A DNA stretch of 64,000 nucleotides from Holothuria scabra (GCA_037179385.1 CM074190.1:10624206-10688205), one strand, 5' to 3'. Shown: positions 11,621 through 25,300, numbered from the stretch's first letter. Notes: generated from the letters alone by a model not told the origin. A program made the numbers and translations.

Positions 11621-12474
11621 ATGCCTATAATGAGGTGAAATATTGTCAATTTGGCTAGTTTGGTAATGTCAAAATTATGATTTCATAAAGGTTCAAGGCA
11701 AAACCTGAACCGATAGATGGAAATCAAAGAGAAAGCTTTAAATTTTAAAATGTCTTTGGCACCAGAACGTTTTCCTTTTAAAGTTGGGGTGCTGTCGTGG
11801 GATCCATGGGCTCAGTAAATTGAAACAACTGGAGTGGTAGCATCGAGAGGCAAAGGATTCCCAGGACAAAAATCCTTTAAAGCTCGATGAATACAGTGAA
11901 GTATTCAAGATTTAGGAGGTAAAAATAATGAACCTCAAATAACAAATCACTAAAGAAAGTTAAAGCGAATTGAACTCTGCAATGCAAAGAAATTTAAAAA
12001 AAAAATCATTCTAATCTGCAATGAACAGTGTCTATTTAGAGTACTTAAGATATCAGGCTCTGTAGAACAGAAAAGCAATTTTTGCACAATGTGATTTTAC
12101 CAATGTACTGTGTTTTTTACTTTCAATTTATCCTTCAAGATCTAGTAAACAGTGTCATTTACTCCATTGAAAAAAGGTAATGGAAAGGTAAAAAATGAAA
12201 ACGCCGAGCAAAATTGAGGGAAGAAAAGAAGAATTTGGTTGAGATTAAGAATATTGATTGACCCATGACTCAGTTTGATACGCATGCATAGATAAGGAAG
12301 GAAATTAAGTTTCAATTCTACCACCTGTACCATCCGTTCTTGAAAATCCTGCACTCTGATTGATTGAACACTGACCTGTTATTTCATAACACAAGGTCAA
12401 TAAACGTTAATACAGTGATAAAGATAAAGTTTTTCAAACTGTTTTGGTGGTAGAATAGGAATAAACCACATTTT
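11621..12474. other. No gene or repeat recognised
   Basis: AT-rich DNA without a recognisable feature. Confidence 0.4.
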
Positions 12475-12592
12475 TCTGACAATTACTGTCTCATAAAACG
12501 TCTCGACTCCAAATTAGCAACATAACGGACTCGCCTCGTCCGTTACTTTGCCAATTTGGAGTCTCGACGGTTTATTCCCCATAATAGTCAGC
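12475..12592. repeat. ~115-bp hairpin (MITE-like)
   Basis: CGTCTCGACTCCAAATTAGC (from 12499) through ACGGAC is mirrored after the 7-base loop TCGCCTC by GTCCGT and then GCCAATTTGGAGTCTCGACG (to 12569). Weaker pairing continues outward to CTGAC/GTCAG. It looks like a tiny palindromic DNA element, but no target duplication is clear. Confidence 0.65.
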
Positions 12593-13758
12593 CAAATGCG
12601 ATTAATTGTTTAAATATCGGTACCATCATTTCCTTAACTTGACGGGCCTTTGACTCGGCAGATTTTGGGGGATAAATACCTCTTCATAGTACTATCCGAT
12701 CAAGTAAAAACAACTTGTTACTGACATATAGCACCGTTGAGTCAAAGGTGGATATTAAAAACAGACAAGCAAACAGTGTGCACTCAATGAGCTTGGAGTC
12801 GAAACCTAGAGAGGACATCCTACTTAACAGGATTTTCTCTGCGTACTAATGTCTGAATGTTAAAACCCTCAGAAAAGTCGACTGCTACAAAGATATTATC
12901 ATCCTTGGAACTATTTTTTCATTGAAATTTTAAGTCAATTTGAGATATCCCGCAGGTACACTTCCTTTATAATATTAAGGCATAGCCAAATTATTTGCCT
13001 ATACAGACATGAAGCAGTTTACCCACAAAAACAAACAGAATTCAAGAGATGAACATATGGTGCTAATATAGTTTCAATAAAAATAAAATTGTTCCGTTAA
13101 AAAAGATATAATGAAAAGGTATTTCGTAAAAAGTACTAGTAGATATATGATAATAATACTATGGAAAGGCGCAGCTACATATACCGAACAGGATTTGCTA
13201 GCGGAAGGCACTTAAAAAAAGTAAGTGGAAAGAGTAATTTGAGGGACTCGATCTGTGATGGCAGCGAAATTGGGCATTCAACATATTAAGAGAAATTATC
13301 ACTTTGCAATCGCAGAAGAAAACCCTTGTTTGATAAATCCTGTAAACGTTTCTGTAAAAGAAAAAGAAAAACTCAAAGGGGGGTCGTTCGCAGCCCCAAC
13401 CCCCGTGGTGGCGCCCATGTAATATCCGAGAGTCTTTGCATTCTTTCGATACAGATTGTGCATATTTTTCTCAAAAGAAAGAAAAAGTTTTGATTTCTCA
13501 TCTAAGTCTCTCCTCACCGCAATACTTCTCCGCCTTAAAGGTGTGTCTCTTAGTAGTCTTAGGCTATCTGAGATCTCAGGGAAGATTCCATTTTCTCTGA
13601 AAAAATAGGACAACACTGTAATAGACGAGGGATTATTAAGGAGTCGGTAGAAAACACCCCTAAAAAAATAAATAAAAAAACAAGAAAGACGGCAATTTGT
13701 ATCTGTTTATCTGCAAGAGGATTAGCTACCGACTGACCGAAAGGTTTACCTCCACGAA
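12593..13758. other. No gene or repeat recognised
   Basis: No coding sequence or structure stands out. A minus-strand ORF at 13299-13616 is short and unlike anything I recognise. Confidence 0.4.
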
Positions 13759-14760
13759 CAGCGGCGGATCAAGGATTTGCCACAATGGGGGTGGGGCGAT
13801 CCAGGTCAGTTGTGACGGAAAGGATAACTATAGGGGGTGAACGCCAGCAGGACAATCTAAGCGGAGCCCACCACTAGTTGGCGAGAAGCGTACAAGAATT
13901 TATTTACTTTACACACACCCCAGATCATCCAGATGGTCTGAACGGCACTTCCCGAATGAAAATAACATAAAAAATGATGCAAATATTTTCATTTTTTCAC
14001 ATGAAGAGACTTCATAAAACTAAATAAAATGTTGCATTCTGAGACTAGCAATTGTCCAACAGACCGACAGACTATCTAAGCGGAGAGCGGACCTATTTGG
14101 CTCGAAGCGTTGAACATTTTGATAAATCACGACCGTTCAGACAGCCGGAACTGCCATTCCTTGGGCTAAGCTTGTAAGCAGAACCTAACCAGTTACAATT
14201 TTTTAATTCTGGAGGAAAGACCATCCAAGTGAAGCACTGCCGTCAGTTTGATATACAGAAGATTTGAAAAATTGGCAACCCCTCCGATCCAACAGTCAAA
14301 CAGCCAGGAATGGTGTTGCCTGAAAGCAGAGGCGTACAAAGGTATGTTACTTTGTGGATCAGAAGATTTTTTGCCCGAAGAAAATAATCCTGCCCAAAAA
14401 ACTATCTAAGCGGAGCTCCACCATTAATTGGTGAGCGTATAGAAAATTTAGAACAATCATACCCCTCAGATAGTCGAAAATGTCATTTCCCAGGCTAACA
14501 AGGATGATCTAAGAAGTTTCAGTTTTGGTTTTTTTTTTAAAAAACGTTCACTTCAAACTAAATTTCAGTCATAAAGACCTGAAGACTACCTAAGCGGAGC
14601 ACCATCATTGCTTGGCGCAGAGTGCACAGAAAATTCTGAAAAACATGAACCCTCAGACAGCCGGAGATACGATTTTCCAGGCTTAGAAGGAGCATCAAAG
14701 CAGTTGCTATTTTGATTTGGAAATTAAGAGATAAAATGTACTAGTGGATGAAATGGTCTT
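13759..14760 (+). repeat. Degenerate array of ~180-bp GCGGAG-box repeats
   Basis: The stretch opens with CAGCGGCGGATCAAGGATTT, which resembles an hAT-type end. It then has box motifs near 13857, 14076, 14408 and 14594, e.g. AAGCGGAGCTCCACCATTAA. Each box is followed by CAGAAAATT, CCTCAGACAGCCGGA and a CATTTCCCAGGCT block. The spacing is about 166-220 bp. It is probably a decayed non-autonomous transposon whose interior is a tandem array. No matching right end was found. Confidence 0.55.
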
Positions 14761-14915
14761 GTATCTCTTAAAGGAAAGCTTTAAAACGAAATTGAAAACA
14801 TGCTAACATAATTCACTCCCATGCGACTGTTGGTTAAACTCAGTACATCGAATTAATGAAATTGTCTTTGTGACTGCCCAAACTCCCTACTGTAAATGAT
14901 TTTACTTCTATTCAA

Positions 14916-15090
14916 TGGCGTAGGTAGACATTTTCCGGGGGAGGGGGGGGGGGTAAGCACCAAAACTTTCCTTTTTTTTTTTATAAATGTGACTTATAAA
15001 TGTGAACACCGTTTCTTCGGGACGTAATTTGCGGAGCGCGCCGGAATTTTTGCCTTTTTTAAGCAAATTTTTCAAAATATGGAGCTTGCA
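14916..15090 (+). repeat. hAT-type end fragment with G-run
   Basis: CAATGGCGTAGGTAGACATT, then a long G-run, then GGACGTAATTTGCGGAGCGC and GCCGGAATTTTTGCC. The last block recurs near 28400 and 48850. No right end is identifiable. Confidence 0.45.
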
Positions 15091-16633
15091 TTGGTAGCTT
15101 GTAGGGGGTGAGGCGAGCTTGCATGGTAGCATTGCTAACCCGTCTCTGGGATCTCTTGTGCACTGATTTCCGACCAGGCTCCAAATGTAATTTCCGCTCT
15201 GTGTAACTCTGCTCCTTCTTGATTGGTCGCCTTCTTGCGACCTCGAAAAATTCAAAACCAGAGCAAAACACAGGCAGGATATACAGGTTGCCCATCTTTG
15301 GTTGGCACATACGGAAAGATGTTTTTACTTTGGCCGCAAATGCCTAATAAAAGCCTATAGTCATGCTGTCTGTCCTCATTTCTGAGCTACGTCGCTCAAG
15401 AACTCTCAATTAAAGGTTTAAACCCACAGCACTCTTAAAAATGAGAAAAAATTAGTTAGCACATAACTTGTTTACAAGTTTCTTCGGTTATCCTGCTCAT
15501 TTTGCTAAAAGCATTATCCGTCTTAAAAAGTTAGATTCGAGAAACAGGATACTGAATCAAGAATCAGTTCTACAAAAAGAAGGAAGACTTCCCGAGCCCC
15601 CAAAGGGGGAGGGCTTCGTGCAAACTCTCAAAAGTTTCGAATCAAGTAGGGAGCCTTTAAAGGCCACCTTAAAACTGCCAATTTATTTGTGAAGACGGAA
15701 CAAAACAAACACTTCATCAGTAACCTCGCCTATAGATTTCTAGCGGATAAATATCAAATAGCTCTAGGTAGGGGTGACAGGTTATAGCCTACCTCGCCCT
15801 CGAATCAGAATATCAAGCCTCACAATCCTCGAAGGACCATTTAAAACAATGAGGATACGATACTGACTCTGTAAAAAACACAAAGACCTAAAACAAAACT
15901 TCAGTGCTAAGACACTGGTACTTAATATCGGAAAATCCGAACCTGTGTCAAATTTTCGGACACCACCGGTCATAGTTTTTGAGTGGGCACCCAAACTAAA
16001 AAAATGCCTAGTAAATTTTAGGCTGAGATCAACGGTGAACTGGAAACAACTAACGAGGAGAATTTTATCATAGAGGCGCTCTAGATGAGAGATCATTAAG
16101 ACCAGGACAAACTAAAAAGTCCTACTACTGATGAAGCTCAACATCTAAAAACTAAGAACAGACATAGTAAAAGGTTTTAGAAACATAAACGAGCAGCACT
16201 TGAAAGATGGAAACGCTACATCGGAGGTAGTTCTTCCATGCTTGAAAGTAGTCTGCGCTCTTTAATTCCACCCCACAGCAAAAAGATGTTACCTGTCTAA
16301 TTACACGACAGAATATCCGTTAGAAACGCATAAAAAATCAAAACTTGAAACAAGAGACTGTGTAGTATCAGATAATGCCACCGCCTACCCATTTCAATTA
16401 ACCAAAGGTTTACATGATATCCGGCATAATATGACGGTACAGTATATGTCTCGAGAAACATATGTGACACCTCAGAAAACAAAACGTGAGGATTTGGTGT
16501 TAGCGCCCATTGTCGTTGAGAAGTGATTATATGAGCTGTATATTTCGGTATGCATTTCGTGTGAAAATGACTAATTGGCCCTGAAAAAGGCAAAAACTGC
16601 ATTTAAATAAAAAAAAAAAAAATAGGTCTGGAA
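15091..16633. other. No gene recognised
   Basis: Several 70-115 codon ORFs occur on both strands (for example 15468-15692 plus and 15782-16096 minus). None shows a known motif or splice context that I can support. Confidence 0.35.
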
Positions 16634-16690
16634 GCAGGGGGCGCACTCACCCCTGAACCCCCCCCCCCTTCCACATCAAGATCAACACAA
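16634..16690 (+). repeat. CAGGGGGCGCA-type transposon end
   Basis: CAGGGGGCGCACTCACCCCT followed by GAACCCCCCCCC is typical of the short GC-rich ends of hAT-like elements. No partner end is visible. Confidence 0.35.
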
Positions 16691-19600
16691 AAGTCTAAAA
16701 AAAAAGAAAAGAAAACATTCCTTATCAATGTGAGAAAGAGATGTAATCTCTGTTGCACTCAATTTCACTTTGAAACACAAATCTAGTAACTTCATTTACT
16801 GATATCTCGAGAAAAACAAGTCCGATTAAAATGGAAATTTCACCATACTAAAGAGATTTAGTTCTTATTTCAGATGTGGATTTTTTTCTTAAACTTCCCC
16901 TTTAAGTTATCCCCAAGCGACACGTTATGGTTTATGCACAAATATATATGTAGCTTGGTCTTGTCAATATTTATAATGGTTTGTTTGTCAACTGTCACGC
17001 AATGCTATGACGATAAGGAAGTTCTTTGAACGCTTAAAGTGATCTTTCAGCCAAAATTCAATACAAAGCCTTTTTTCTTTATGCAACTTCAAGAAGCTGT
17101 TGAACGTTACTCAGACCTTGATGCAAATTCATTCGCATCATAGAACAGAACACAAAATGAAGTGCCTGAGTTGTTTGAGTTTATGTTACTAACATTATAA
17201 CTCGGTCAGCTGTATAGTTTTGGAACGTTTTCTAGTAAAACGACTCCCTTCATACTTATGTTCATTTACTTCAACGTCCTTTCCTGATGCGTGACATTTA
17301 ACAATTACCGGGTACGTACTGAGAAGCTTTCATACTTAAAAACGAAAAAGTTGATTCATTACAGCGATTTCTCTTTAATTTCTGTCGCAAACATTAAGTG
17401 GTTTTGTGTACCGTATAAAATATTGAAAGAGTTGTGGCGACTGCTTTGAAAATTGAAGAAAATAGATAATGGGTGGGATGTGTATAGGCCTAAAGGTATA
17501 AGGGTGAATTATGTTCGGGTAGAATGAACAATCCTAAACTTCTATTGGTTTAGAACGAAGTGACCATGGTTTATCCAGATGTGGTTGTCATATGGGTGGA
17601 ACAAGTGCAGACAAAAAGACGGTACCAATAGACGAAGCTGTCTGAAACACTTCTAATCACAGATGGGGTCAAACTCCATGAAAATATCCTGGGACTTAAA
17701 GGCCCACTTCTCTCATCCCAAACAGTATCAATTCTCCTAACCCTCCCACTTAAGCCCCTCCCACAGTTGTCTGAAATTCATCCTCATCCACACACAATAC
17801 CAGTTTATTGCTTCAGGGTGAGTATGAAAAGCTCAAAGTGTATAATCAAAACACTCTTAGTACAGCTCATGCCGTGAAATGTAAGCTTTGATACTCTGCA
17901 TTGTTTGAATTCAAGTTACCTTCCAATAAAAGTGCTGCGCTAATTGAGAATTTTGGTAAACGCCATTTAGAATTGTAGTTTGGGGTGAGGGGATTGGTCC
18001 TTTAATTTTTTACTCAGATGGCTTCGTAAAGGTGAACCAGATTGACCAACCCCCGGTAAGATAACTTACCGACCTGGAGGTCAACCTCTTTAAAGCAAAC
18101 TCTGGCCCCTCCCCATCACATAAATCACGCATAAATCAAACCATGCAGCCCTCCCTTGAAGGTGGATCTTTTGGGAGAAGGCTCTGATGGCTGGTGCTTA
18201 GTTGAAGGCTCCGAGGCAGGCCCATTTACAACTGACATGACGGTGTCAGACTCGGTGTCTGAGGAGAACTAAAATATTTCTGAATGGGGTATAATTTTGT
18301 TGCTATAAGAAAAAAAACAGTCCATTCAAGCAATATCTTTCATACGAATGCTGTAACATGTATTTGCAAAATGTGAGACTCGCGTGGGAATTACAAGGTT
18401 ACCGCGAATGACTTACGTAAAAACAGTTATCTAAAATAAGATTACAGACAGCAAAAGGGAATTGGTTAAGAGGGATAAACAGAATTATAAATTTGAGCAG
18501 CTCTAAAATCAGCCAAGTGGCATTAAAACTCTCGAATATATGTTTTTATTTGCTTTTGTTTGGCTACCACGATGACAAATTGTGCTAAAAAAGTGAGAAG
18601 GTCTCCTTTGGACAATTACTGTAAGCTATCTTTTATCAGGATTTTCTATCCGGCTAAAAGTGTAAAAGGGAAAGTTAGATTTATTGAAAGTAAATGAATT
18701 AGAACGAAACCAAGATGTCGGATTAGATTTAAACGTATTACAGCTTCTTTGCTACAGAAATAGACTTCGTTGATAACACAAGGATGCAATTAGACGCAAT
18801 ACTTCAGTAGTGCATACTTATTCAATGAGAGACACCAAATTTGAATTGTAGTCAACAAACACAAAATTAATTGATAAGCTTTTCCACAGGGAGAACTTTC
18901 ATTATTCTCTGCTCGGAAGATGAATCATGTGGGAAGGATAGGTAAAATTTTTCAAGAGTAAAAAGTCCATGGGAACAAAAAACAAATAAACCCATCAGCT
19001 AAAAGCATATGATATTCTTTGTAAAATTGGATTTCAAGCTAATTTAAGGTGAGGTAACGTCACTTTGTAGAAGTCAAAAACATGTCGTGAAAGTTTACAA
19101 AAGAAATTCTGATAAAATTGGTTTCATTCCGTTCATCCCTCAGAGGTTTACTTACCACAGATACAATAGCACGTGTAATTTTAGCCCAAAAGTAGTTAAA
19201 ACCTTAGTTTGAAAATAAACTTTTAAGAATTACCTCTAGGAGAGTGGGAGTGGCGAAGGTCGGTTTTTGGAAAACTGTGATTCTTTCATCAGAATGATAA
19301 AACTTACTTTTGAAACCATAATTGGATTTTTCCCCAATTTCCAAAGTCAAGTTGTAGGATCAGTGATTGGGTTTATATATAGTCCCAACATAACAACATG
19401 AACTTTAATATTCGGTGACTTAGTTCCTGGACAACTCCGAGGGAATGTCATGTGGACCGAACTAACGCCTTAAGGTAGGTTTCTAAGTGACGTGTGAAGT
19501 GTTTTGATCCAAATCCTGCTGACGGGGTTAAAATTTATTATTTATTGAGTACGGTACCTATTCTTGATCTACAGTAAATGACAATGTCTCTAGCTTCGAC

Positions 19601-19765
19601 ATATAAAACGGTAGGTACAGTCAGCCAACCTTTAGATTATCACAACCGGGTGCATTTTTCCAAGAGGGAAAAAAAAGGAAAATAAGATTTTTCAAAAAAT
19701 TTTAAATTTGTTTCATAATCATGGTTCTGGTTATAATTAAGTTAACGTGTATAGACATTACGCAT
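16691..19765. other. No gene supported; unproven exon-like pieces near 17.8-18.3 kb
   Basis: The region is free of obvious repeats. Splice-like signals occur (a pyrimidine-rich CCCCTCCCACAG acceptor before 17767 and a GGGTGAGTATG donor near 17818), and an acidic open stretch ends with a stop near 18271. They do not join in one reading frame, so no gene is called. Confidence 0.3.
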
Positions 19766-19938
19766 ATGATGTCACGGAGCAAAAAGTACGCCTCCTTCTT
19801 ACTGCAAATCAAAGCATCACCGACAAATGCAGGTAGTTAATTTGTCAACCAGTCGAATACAAGAATAGTCTCCTGCACCTGCTGGGCAAATTTTTTAGCG
19901 TGCGACCAGGTGTTCTATTGTTTTGCACCAAAGGTGTG
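19766..19938 (+). repeat. Dispersed repeat R1, copy 1
   Basis: GATGTCACGGAGCAAAAAGT through TTTGTCAACCAGTCGAATAC to CTATTGTTTTGCACCAAAGG matches 37051-37225 in the same order and orientation at roughly 65-75% identity by eye. The repeat type is unknown. Confidence 0.6.
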
Positions 19939-22599
19939 TCTTCAAGGTCTACTTAGGACATTTGACTAGATCTTTCATAATCCAGCGTTAAAACTACAAA
20001 AAGGGGTCGAAAAGCTGTCATTTTCAAAAAAGGGATGAGGTCAATTTTCAAGAAGTTGATTCGTCAATTGAAATGCATTTTCCATTTGCTGTCATACGAA
20101 AAACGCTGCCTGCGTGGGTATCATAAAATTCACGAGCTTCGTCTTTTGATCATGAAACAATATTTTGTTACAAGATTCAACGATTACAACTTTGGTCACA
20201 AATGAAGTAATTAATCCATCGACCGGACGAATATCCTGTTATATTGTGGCTTTGGCAAAACAAAGAAGAAAAAATATGCTATTTGAAGAAGTCTTAACCT
20301 CTATATGACAAATAATTTAATCTGATTGAAGGTGCTCTGGGAAACACACACTTATGATGGTCAATTTTCTCTGAAGGAAAATATCAAAATAAGCTTAAAC
20401 ACCATATACATAGTCGGTAGATCAGGCCCTAAGTGGCAGGTGTCTCTGATATTTTCAGTTAAAATGAAACTGGCCTAAACATTTAAAAACACATTAATTG
20501 GTAAGAAAATATTGACAATTTCATGGTCACATTTAAAGACTTTAACCCCTTTAGAACTTGGGACTTTGCATAAAATGGTTCACTCTTTGGGAAAGTTCCT
20601 GCTGTGTCAACCGTGGACCCAGTAATTAAAGCGTTTTATGCATAATTATACTGTCCTGGCAAATGAGCCTATATCCCATGTAAATATTGGATCTGAACAT
20701 TGAGGTGTTACGATCCATGGTTGGACCATGTCCATCAGTTGCAAAATATCTTTCTGTATTACTTATAGCTACATTATGCTTAGATCAAATCCACCTAAAC
20801 CGCTCAGAGAAGTAGATTGGCTTTCCTTTTCTCATCTTACAGTGTGTGTTTAATAAGTCTCTCTTAAAAAGTGTTATTTGTAAACCTTCATCCGTTTACT
20901 CTTCCCTTGAGGTCTTAAAGCTTAAAATCTCAAACTAAGAATGTAGTGATGCAAGTCAAAAAGCTTATTACAAAGACTACTATCATTGTGAAATGCATTT
21001 TATACAAGATTTCGTTAATATCCTTAGCTACAATGATTTTCTTCGAGCTAGGATCCTGAACTGGAACAACTGAGATAACTTACGGATAAGAATATGATTT
21101 TTTAAAGTTAGATACGTTTTAAGTTTTAAGGGATATCTTGTCAGAAAGTAGAAACTTTTGCATGTAAACCATCCAATATGTAAACTTTTCTCAATGTCTG
21201 AACATTATAGACGACCCCTACCCAATCCTACAACCAAGAGGGCACGATTTGCATCTTAATGTATTGATCTAAGAGTGGGTGTGTCACTCTCTCCTCTGAC
21301 ACAATTCTCGTTCCCATTGACCAACTCAATTAAGAAGTAATTTAAAATTAAGTCCATAGATATTAACATTTCACATCTGAATTGAAAATGTAGCCCCTTC
21401 ACCGCGATAAGAACACTCCGCTTGTTCCACTATTTGGCGCAAAAAACAAAAAAATATTCGCCCAGCTGTTTCCCCTATTTTACGTTACGTAACTCGGGCT
21501 CACCGTGATGGTGCCATAATCTAGCCACTTGACCCCTCTTTTCGATAGGCATGTTCACACGTGTCGTAAATAATGAAAGAAGCAGTTCTGGTATCAATCA
21601 ATAGATTGTTTTACAGCAGCAAATTTCAATTCTTTTTTGAGTAAGTTTCTGTCTTGTTATCCTTTATTCCACGATGTTGGGTATTCAATTACTACAGTTC
21701 AGTATTCTTTCGCTACATTGACAATTCTTTTTCAATTGTAATTTTCATTACAACATGAAGATTTCTAAACTTGAAAATAATGTTTGAAATACCAAAAGAA
21801 CGGATAAGTTGGGAAATTTGGCACTTGCGGCAAGGTCATAAGGTCAAATATTTCTTGGCAACTCTTTACACGTTACAAGGGCGCGCATGCGCATGGTCAC
21901 AAAGTCAAGTCCGCTGGGAGAAGTGTTTTATACTTGTTCTTATACTGGCTGCATTGGTATTTGCATAAATATCAGAATGCAAATTTCAGATGGTACGCAT
22001 AAGTGAACAACTGCCGCGAAGGTAGCTATAACTTAACGTTTGCCCCATCAATGATACATTGCCTGAGAACATTTCCCAAGTTCTCTGTTTGAATGTCGAC
22101 ATGTAAGTTCCATTTGCAGGCTGAATCAATTACACGAGTCACCTTAAGAAAAGAAAAACTGTGCGAAACTTCAAAACACTTTAACTGAAAGAACAGTAAC
22201 ATTTGTATTCCTTCTATTTTTATTCACACCTTGTTAAGCAAGCTTTCTGTATGACGCAAGTCTGAAGACAAATTTATATCAGGATATGCTTTGATATACT
22301 TTGATTGTTTTTCCCTTATCCCCTTTTTTTGGTTTAAATACTTCTTTAAAAACATCCATTGATGGGTATTTTGCGGTTTATTGTACAAAAAGCGTGTCAA
22401 AAGAAGGCGGAAACGGTAATAAACGTTTGTACCCCCCCCCCCATACACACACACTTAATAGTAACCAGGTAACCGTTTGTGGTTCCCCTATATTCGGTTC
22501 CGTTATAAAATAATCAAGGATGTTTGCTGTTTTGTCCATTTGAAAGGCTACATACTGTACAATTTGAGAATATTGTATGGTTTGTAACACTACATAAAG
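19939..22599. other. No gene or repeat recognised
   Basis: AT-rich DNA with short random ORFs only. Confidence 0.4.
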
Positions 22600-22607
22600 G
22601 TCTAGTC

Positions 22608-23087
22608 CAGGCTTTTTCAAATAGCAGCGTGGGCGTCACTTGTGGCGCGCGGCGCGGTTTGAAATGGCGCAAAAACTTATTGGAAGAATATTGAAAAATA
22701 TAAGTTTTCATAGCTTTTTTGACAAGAATTATTCTGTCTCAAAACTTTAGGTACTTTCAATAAGTCTAATACTTCCCACAGAATGACGTCACATACCGAC
22801 AAAGATAAAATAACGTCCAATTTGTTCTCACAAGAAAGTAAAATCATCGTCACTGTTTACATTTATTAGAGTCAGTGTTTTTGCCGAATCAACTTTACGT
22901 TTGAATCGACAAAAATTGTATGTTTGTGAAAAAATTAAAAATAAAAAAAATTGCATACATAAGCCCCTCCTGAAATTTTTGGACACCCCTCTTCTTATAC
23001 CCCTCCCCAAGGACGGCGATCAGTGGCGCATTATATCAGTAATATTTAGCAACGTAGTGTTCCTGAAAATCTAATTGAGGAAGCCTG
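22608..23087. mobile_element. 480-bp non-autonomous hAT element
   Basis: The left end CAGGCTTTTTCAAATAG and the inverted right end (CAGGCTTCCTCAATTAG when reversed) match at 14 of 17 positions. The element is flanked by a perfect 8-bp duplication, GTCTAGTC, at 22600-22607 and 23088-23095. An 8-bp duplication with CAG...CTG ends is the signature of the hAT superfamily. The interior has GGCGTCACTTGTGGCGCGCG near the left end. It has no transposase, so it is a MITE-sized derivative. Confidence 0.9.
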
Positions 23088-23095
23088 GTCTAGTC

Positions 23096-23897
23096 ACATG
23101 CGAGTGACATTGTGTTGGGCGACTATGGCACCAGACACGGCCATCCTGGGGGCGAGGCGATTGTTCCCCAATGAAAATATTAGGGGAAAGTATGTCGTTT
23201 CGTCCCCTTATAATTCAGAAAGAAAAACAGTGCACAAAATATAACCTTGTGGTTTACAGAAAACTTTGGGGCTTCGGTAAAAATTTATTTGAGCCTATTA
23301 AAGTGATAATACTGCACTAATATTTGTAATAATGCGTTATCTATCAATGCGTTGTGTATATGCGTTTCAATGTAGGTGTGCATCGTGGTTGTTTATGTGC
23401 GTAGACATGTGCGCTCGCGTTCATGTGGGTTGATTGCCTTTAAGACGAGTCAAGTCCGGAAATCGATTTAAGGTTCTGGCTGTTGGTATTTTTTTCATCC
23501 AATCCACAAACGAGATAGACGCCCCACTTAAATACATTTGGACTCGGGTACCCACAGCCTGAGTAGTCTCCAACTTCAAGTTGAGTCGAGAAACACGCCC
23601 AAGCCTACTGCGTACAAAATCTATTCGTAATATATTACTCAAACTTACAACAGCCAACGACTGTTTTTAATGGTACTCATTCGATGATGTACTATCTTTA
23701 CTTCTATATATAGTCACGCATTTACTTGTGGAATTTGGAATAAGTAGAGTTCACATTGAGGGTAATCCAGGATATTGAGGTGCTTATTAAAGTGTACCTC
23801 AAGTCAAAAATTCAAAAATTTATAATTAAGAGCATGCAAAATGAATTCTAACAGTCCAACTCCCATCTTCATAGGACATCCTTGAGATGAGATACAA
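23096..23897. other. No gene recognised
   Basis: GGGGGCGAGGCGATTGTTCC near 23150 has transposon-like composition, but no ends could be paired. Confidence 0.35.
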
Positions 23898-24049
23898 AAT
23901 GTTGAAGTTTATTCACTTAAAATAAATTGGTCCATTCCGCAATAATTTGCAACTCTCTTGTTGTATATCTCAAAGAACCTGTTTTGTTTTCCTTTAAAAT
24001 TTAAAATGTTTTTATGACCTTGAACACTTCCTGTTTGCTTTCATAGCAT
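23898..24049 (+). repeat. Dispersed repeat R2, copy 1
   Basis: AATGTTGAAGTTTATTCACT ... GCAATAATTTGCAACTCTCT ... TATGACCTTGAACACTTCCT is found again at 41482-41630 in the same order. The family is unknown. Confidence 0.6.
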
Positions 24050-25114
24050 GCTGCACAGAGAGGGTTTAATAATTACATCACCCCATCACCCCCAAAGAAA
24101 TTCAAAGATGGTAATTTAAGTACAACAATGACATTTAACTACTTAAATTTGTTGACAGGTATCTTCGTTCTTTCTGTTGACTTTAACCTCTTTACTGCGA
24201 TCTCCCCCCCCCCCCCTTTTTCAAAGTGCAGAAATTCAGTAACAAAGACCATCGTTATGCACGTGGTTTGATCCCTACTACACAGCAGACTTATGCGAGG
24301 CGTTAACATTGTTATGTGCTTTTACCAAAACATAAAATGATCATTTAATGAGTTGTGTTATGTTTATCCACTCGTAAAAAGTAGCAATCCCAGTGATGAT
24401 TTCAGTATCGTCCTAAGGTCCTCGTTGGGACAAAATAAAAATAATCGCCAAAGGGGATCTAAAATTTGATGGTGATATTTCTAAGGATTATGGATCGTCC
24501 TCAAATAAAGGAGACTGTATCTATCCTTAGAGAGTAACAAACAGATACATTGTACTTCAATTTTGCCTCTGCAATTGAAACACGTCATCTGCTGGAAACA
24601 TTGTTCAAGGCGACACTTTTTTCTCATTTTCTCCAAATTTCCGAATCTTTCCGAAGTATTTTTGAAAAAAAGATTGACGGGAACTGGCTAGAAATGACAT
24701 AATATTAAGTGTGAAGAATAATGACGGAAGGTCAAAATTTTACGTTTTTGCATGACAGCTGGCAATGAAAAAGTTAACGAGTTTACACAAGGGGTGGATC
24801 TTCTCATTGTTATTTTGACAAAACATCACCAATCTTACCATTGATTAAAACTCTGAGTTAGGGATTTGAAAAGAAAAGCAAGATTACCGTTGAAAACTCA
24901 CATGTCTTCAAAGAGTCGGATAACACCCTATGTAATGCCCATCTTCACAACTTCCTGGTAGGGCCTGGGCAACAATACTGGAATAGGATCATTTGATGAG
25001 ATATGGTTTCGAAATTATCAGATAACGAAATTTTGTGTTTGCACTGAAAGAGATTGTATTTGTATTGAAATTTATGGTTACGTGTAATACCATCGTCCTC
25101 ATCATACTCACGGT
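24050..25114. other. No gene recognised
   Basis: A C-run lies at about 24206-24219. Nothing else stands out. Confidence 0.4.
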
Positions 25115-25300
25115 ATCTCATACTGGAGTTCGAGACCTGGCCGGGTCATACCAAAGACTATAAAAACGGGACCTACTGCCATTGTGCTTGGTACTCAGCA
25201 TAAGCAATTGAGAAGGACAAAAAGGCCGGTGAGCCACAACTGGAAAAAAGGCCGTGGCCGGCTCGACTTAAACTAAGTGGTTAGAAACTGGGCCGTAAAA
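25115..25300 (+). mobile_element. tRNA-derived SINE (5'-truncated head)
   Basis: GGAGTTCGAGACCTGGCCGG near 25123 resembles a tRNA B-box (consensus GGTTCGANNCC). It is followed by GTCATACCAAAGACTATAAA, then TGCTTGGTACTCAGCATAAG, AAGGCCGGTGAGCCACAACT and GGCCGTGGCCGGCTCGACTT. A fragment of the second half recurs at 30930-31007. The A-box side is missing or decayed. I recall this wording from SINEs of several invertebrate phyla, unverified. Confidence 0.65.

Noticed and set aside
17767..18271. Two-exon 3' end of a gene (acceptor at 17766, donor at 17818, acidic C-terminus to 18271)
   Set aside because: The exons do not join in one frame with the visible acceptor, and I recognise no protein family.
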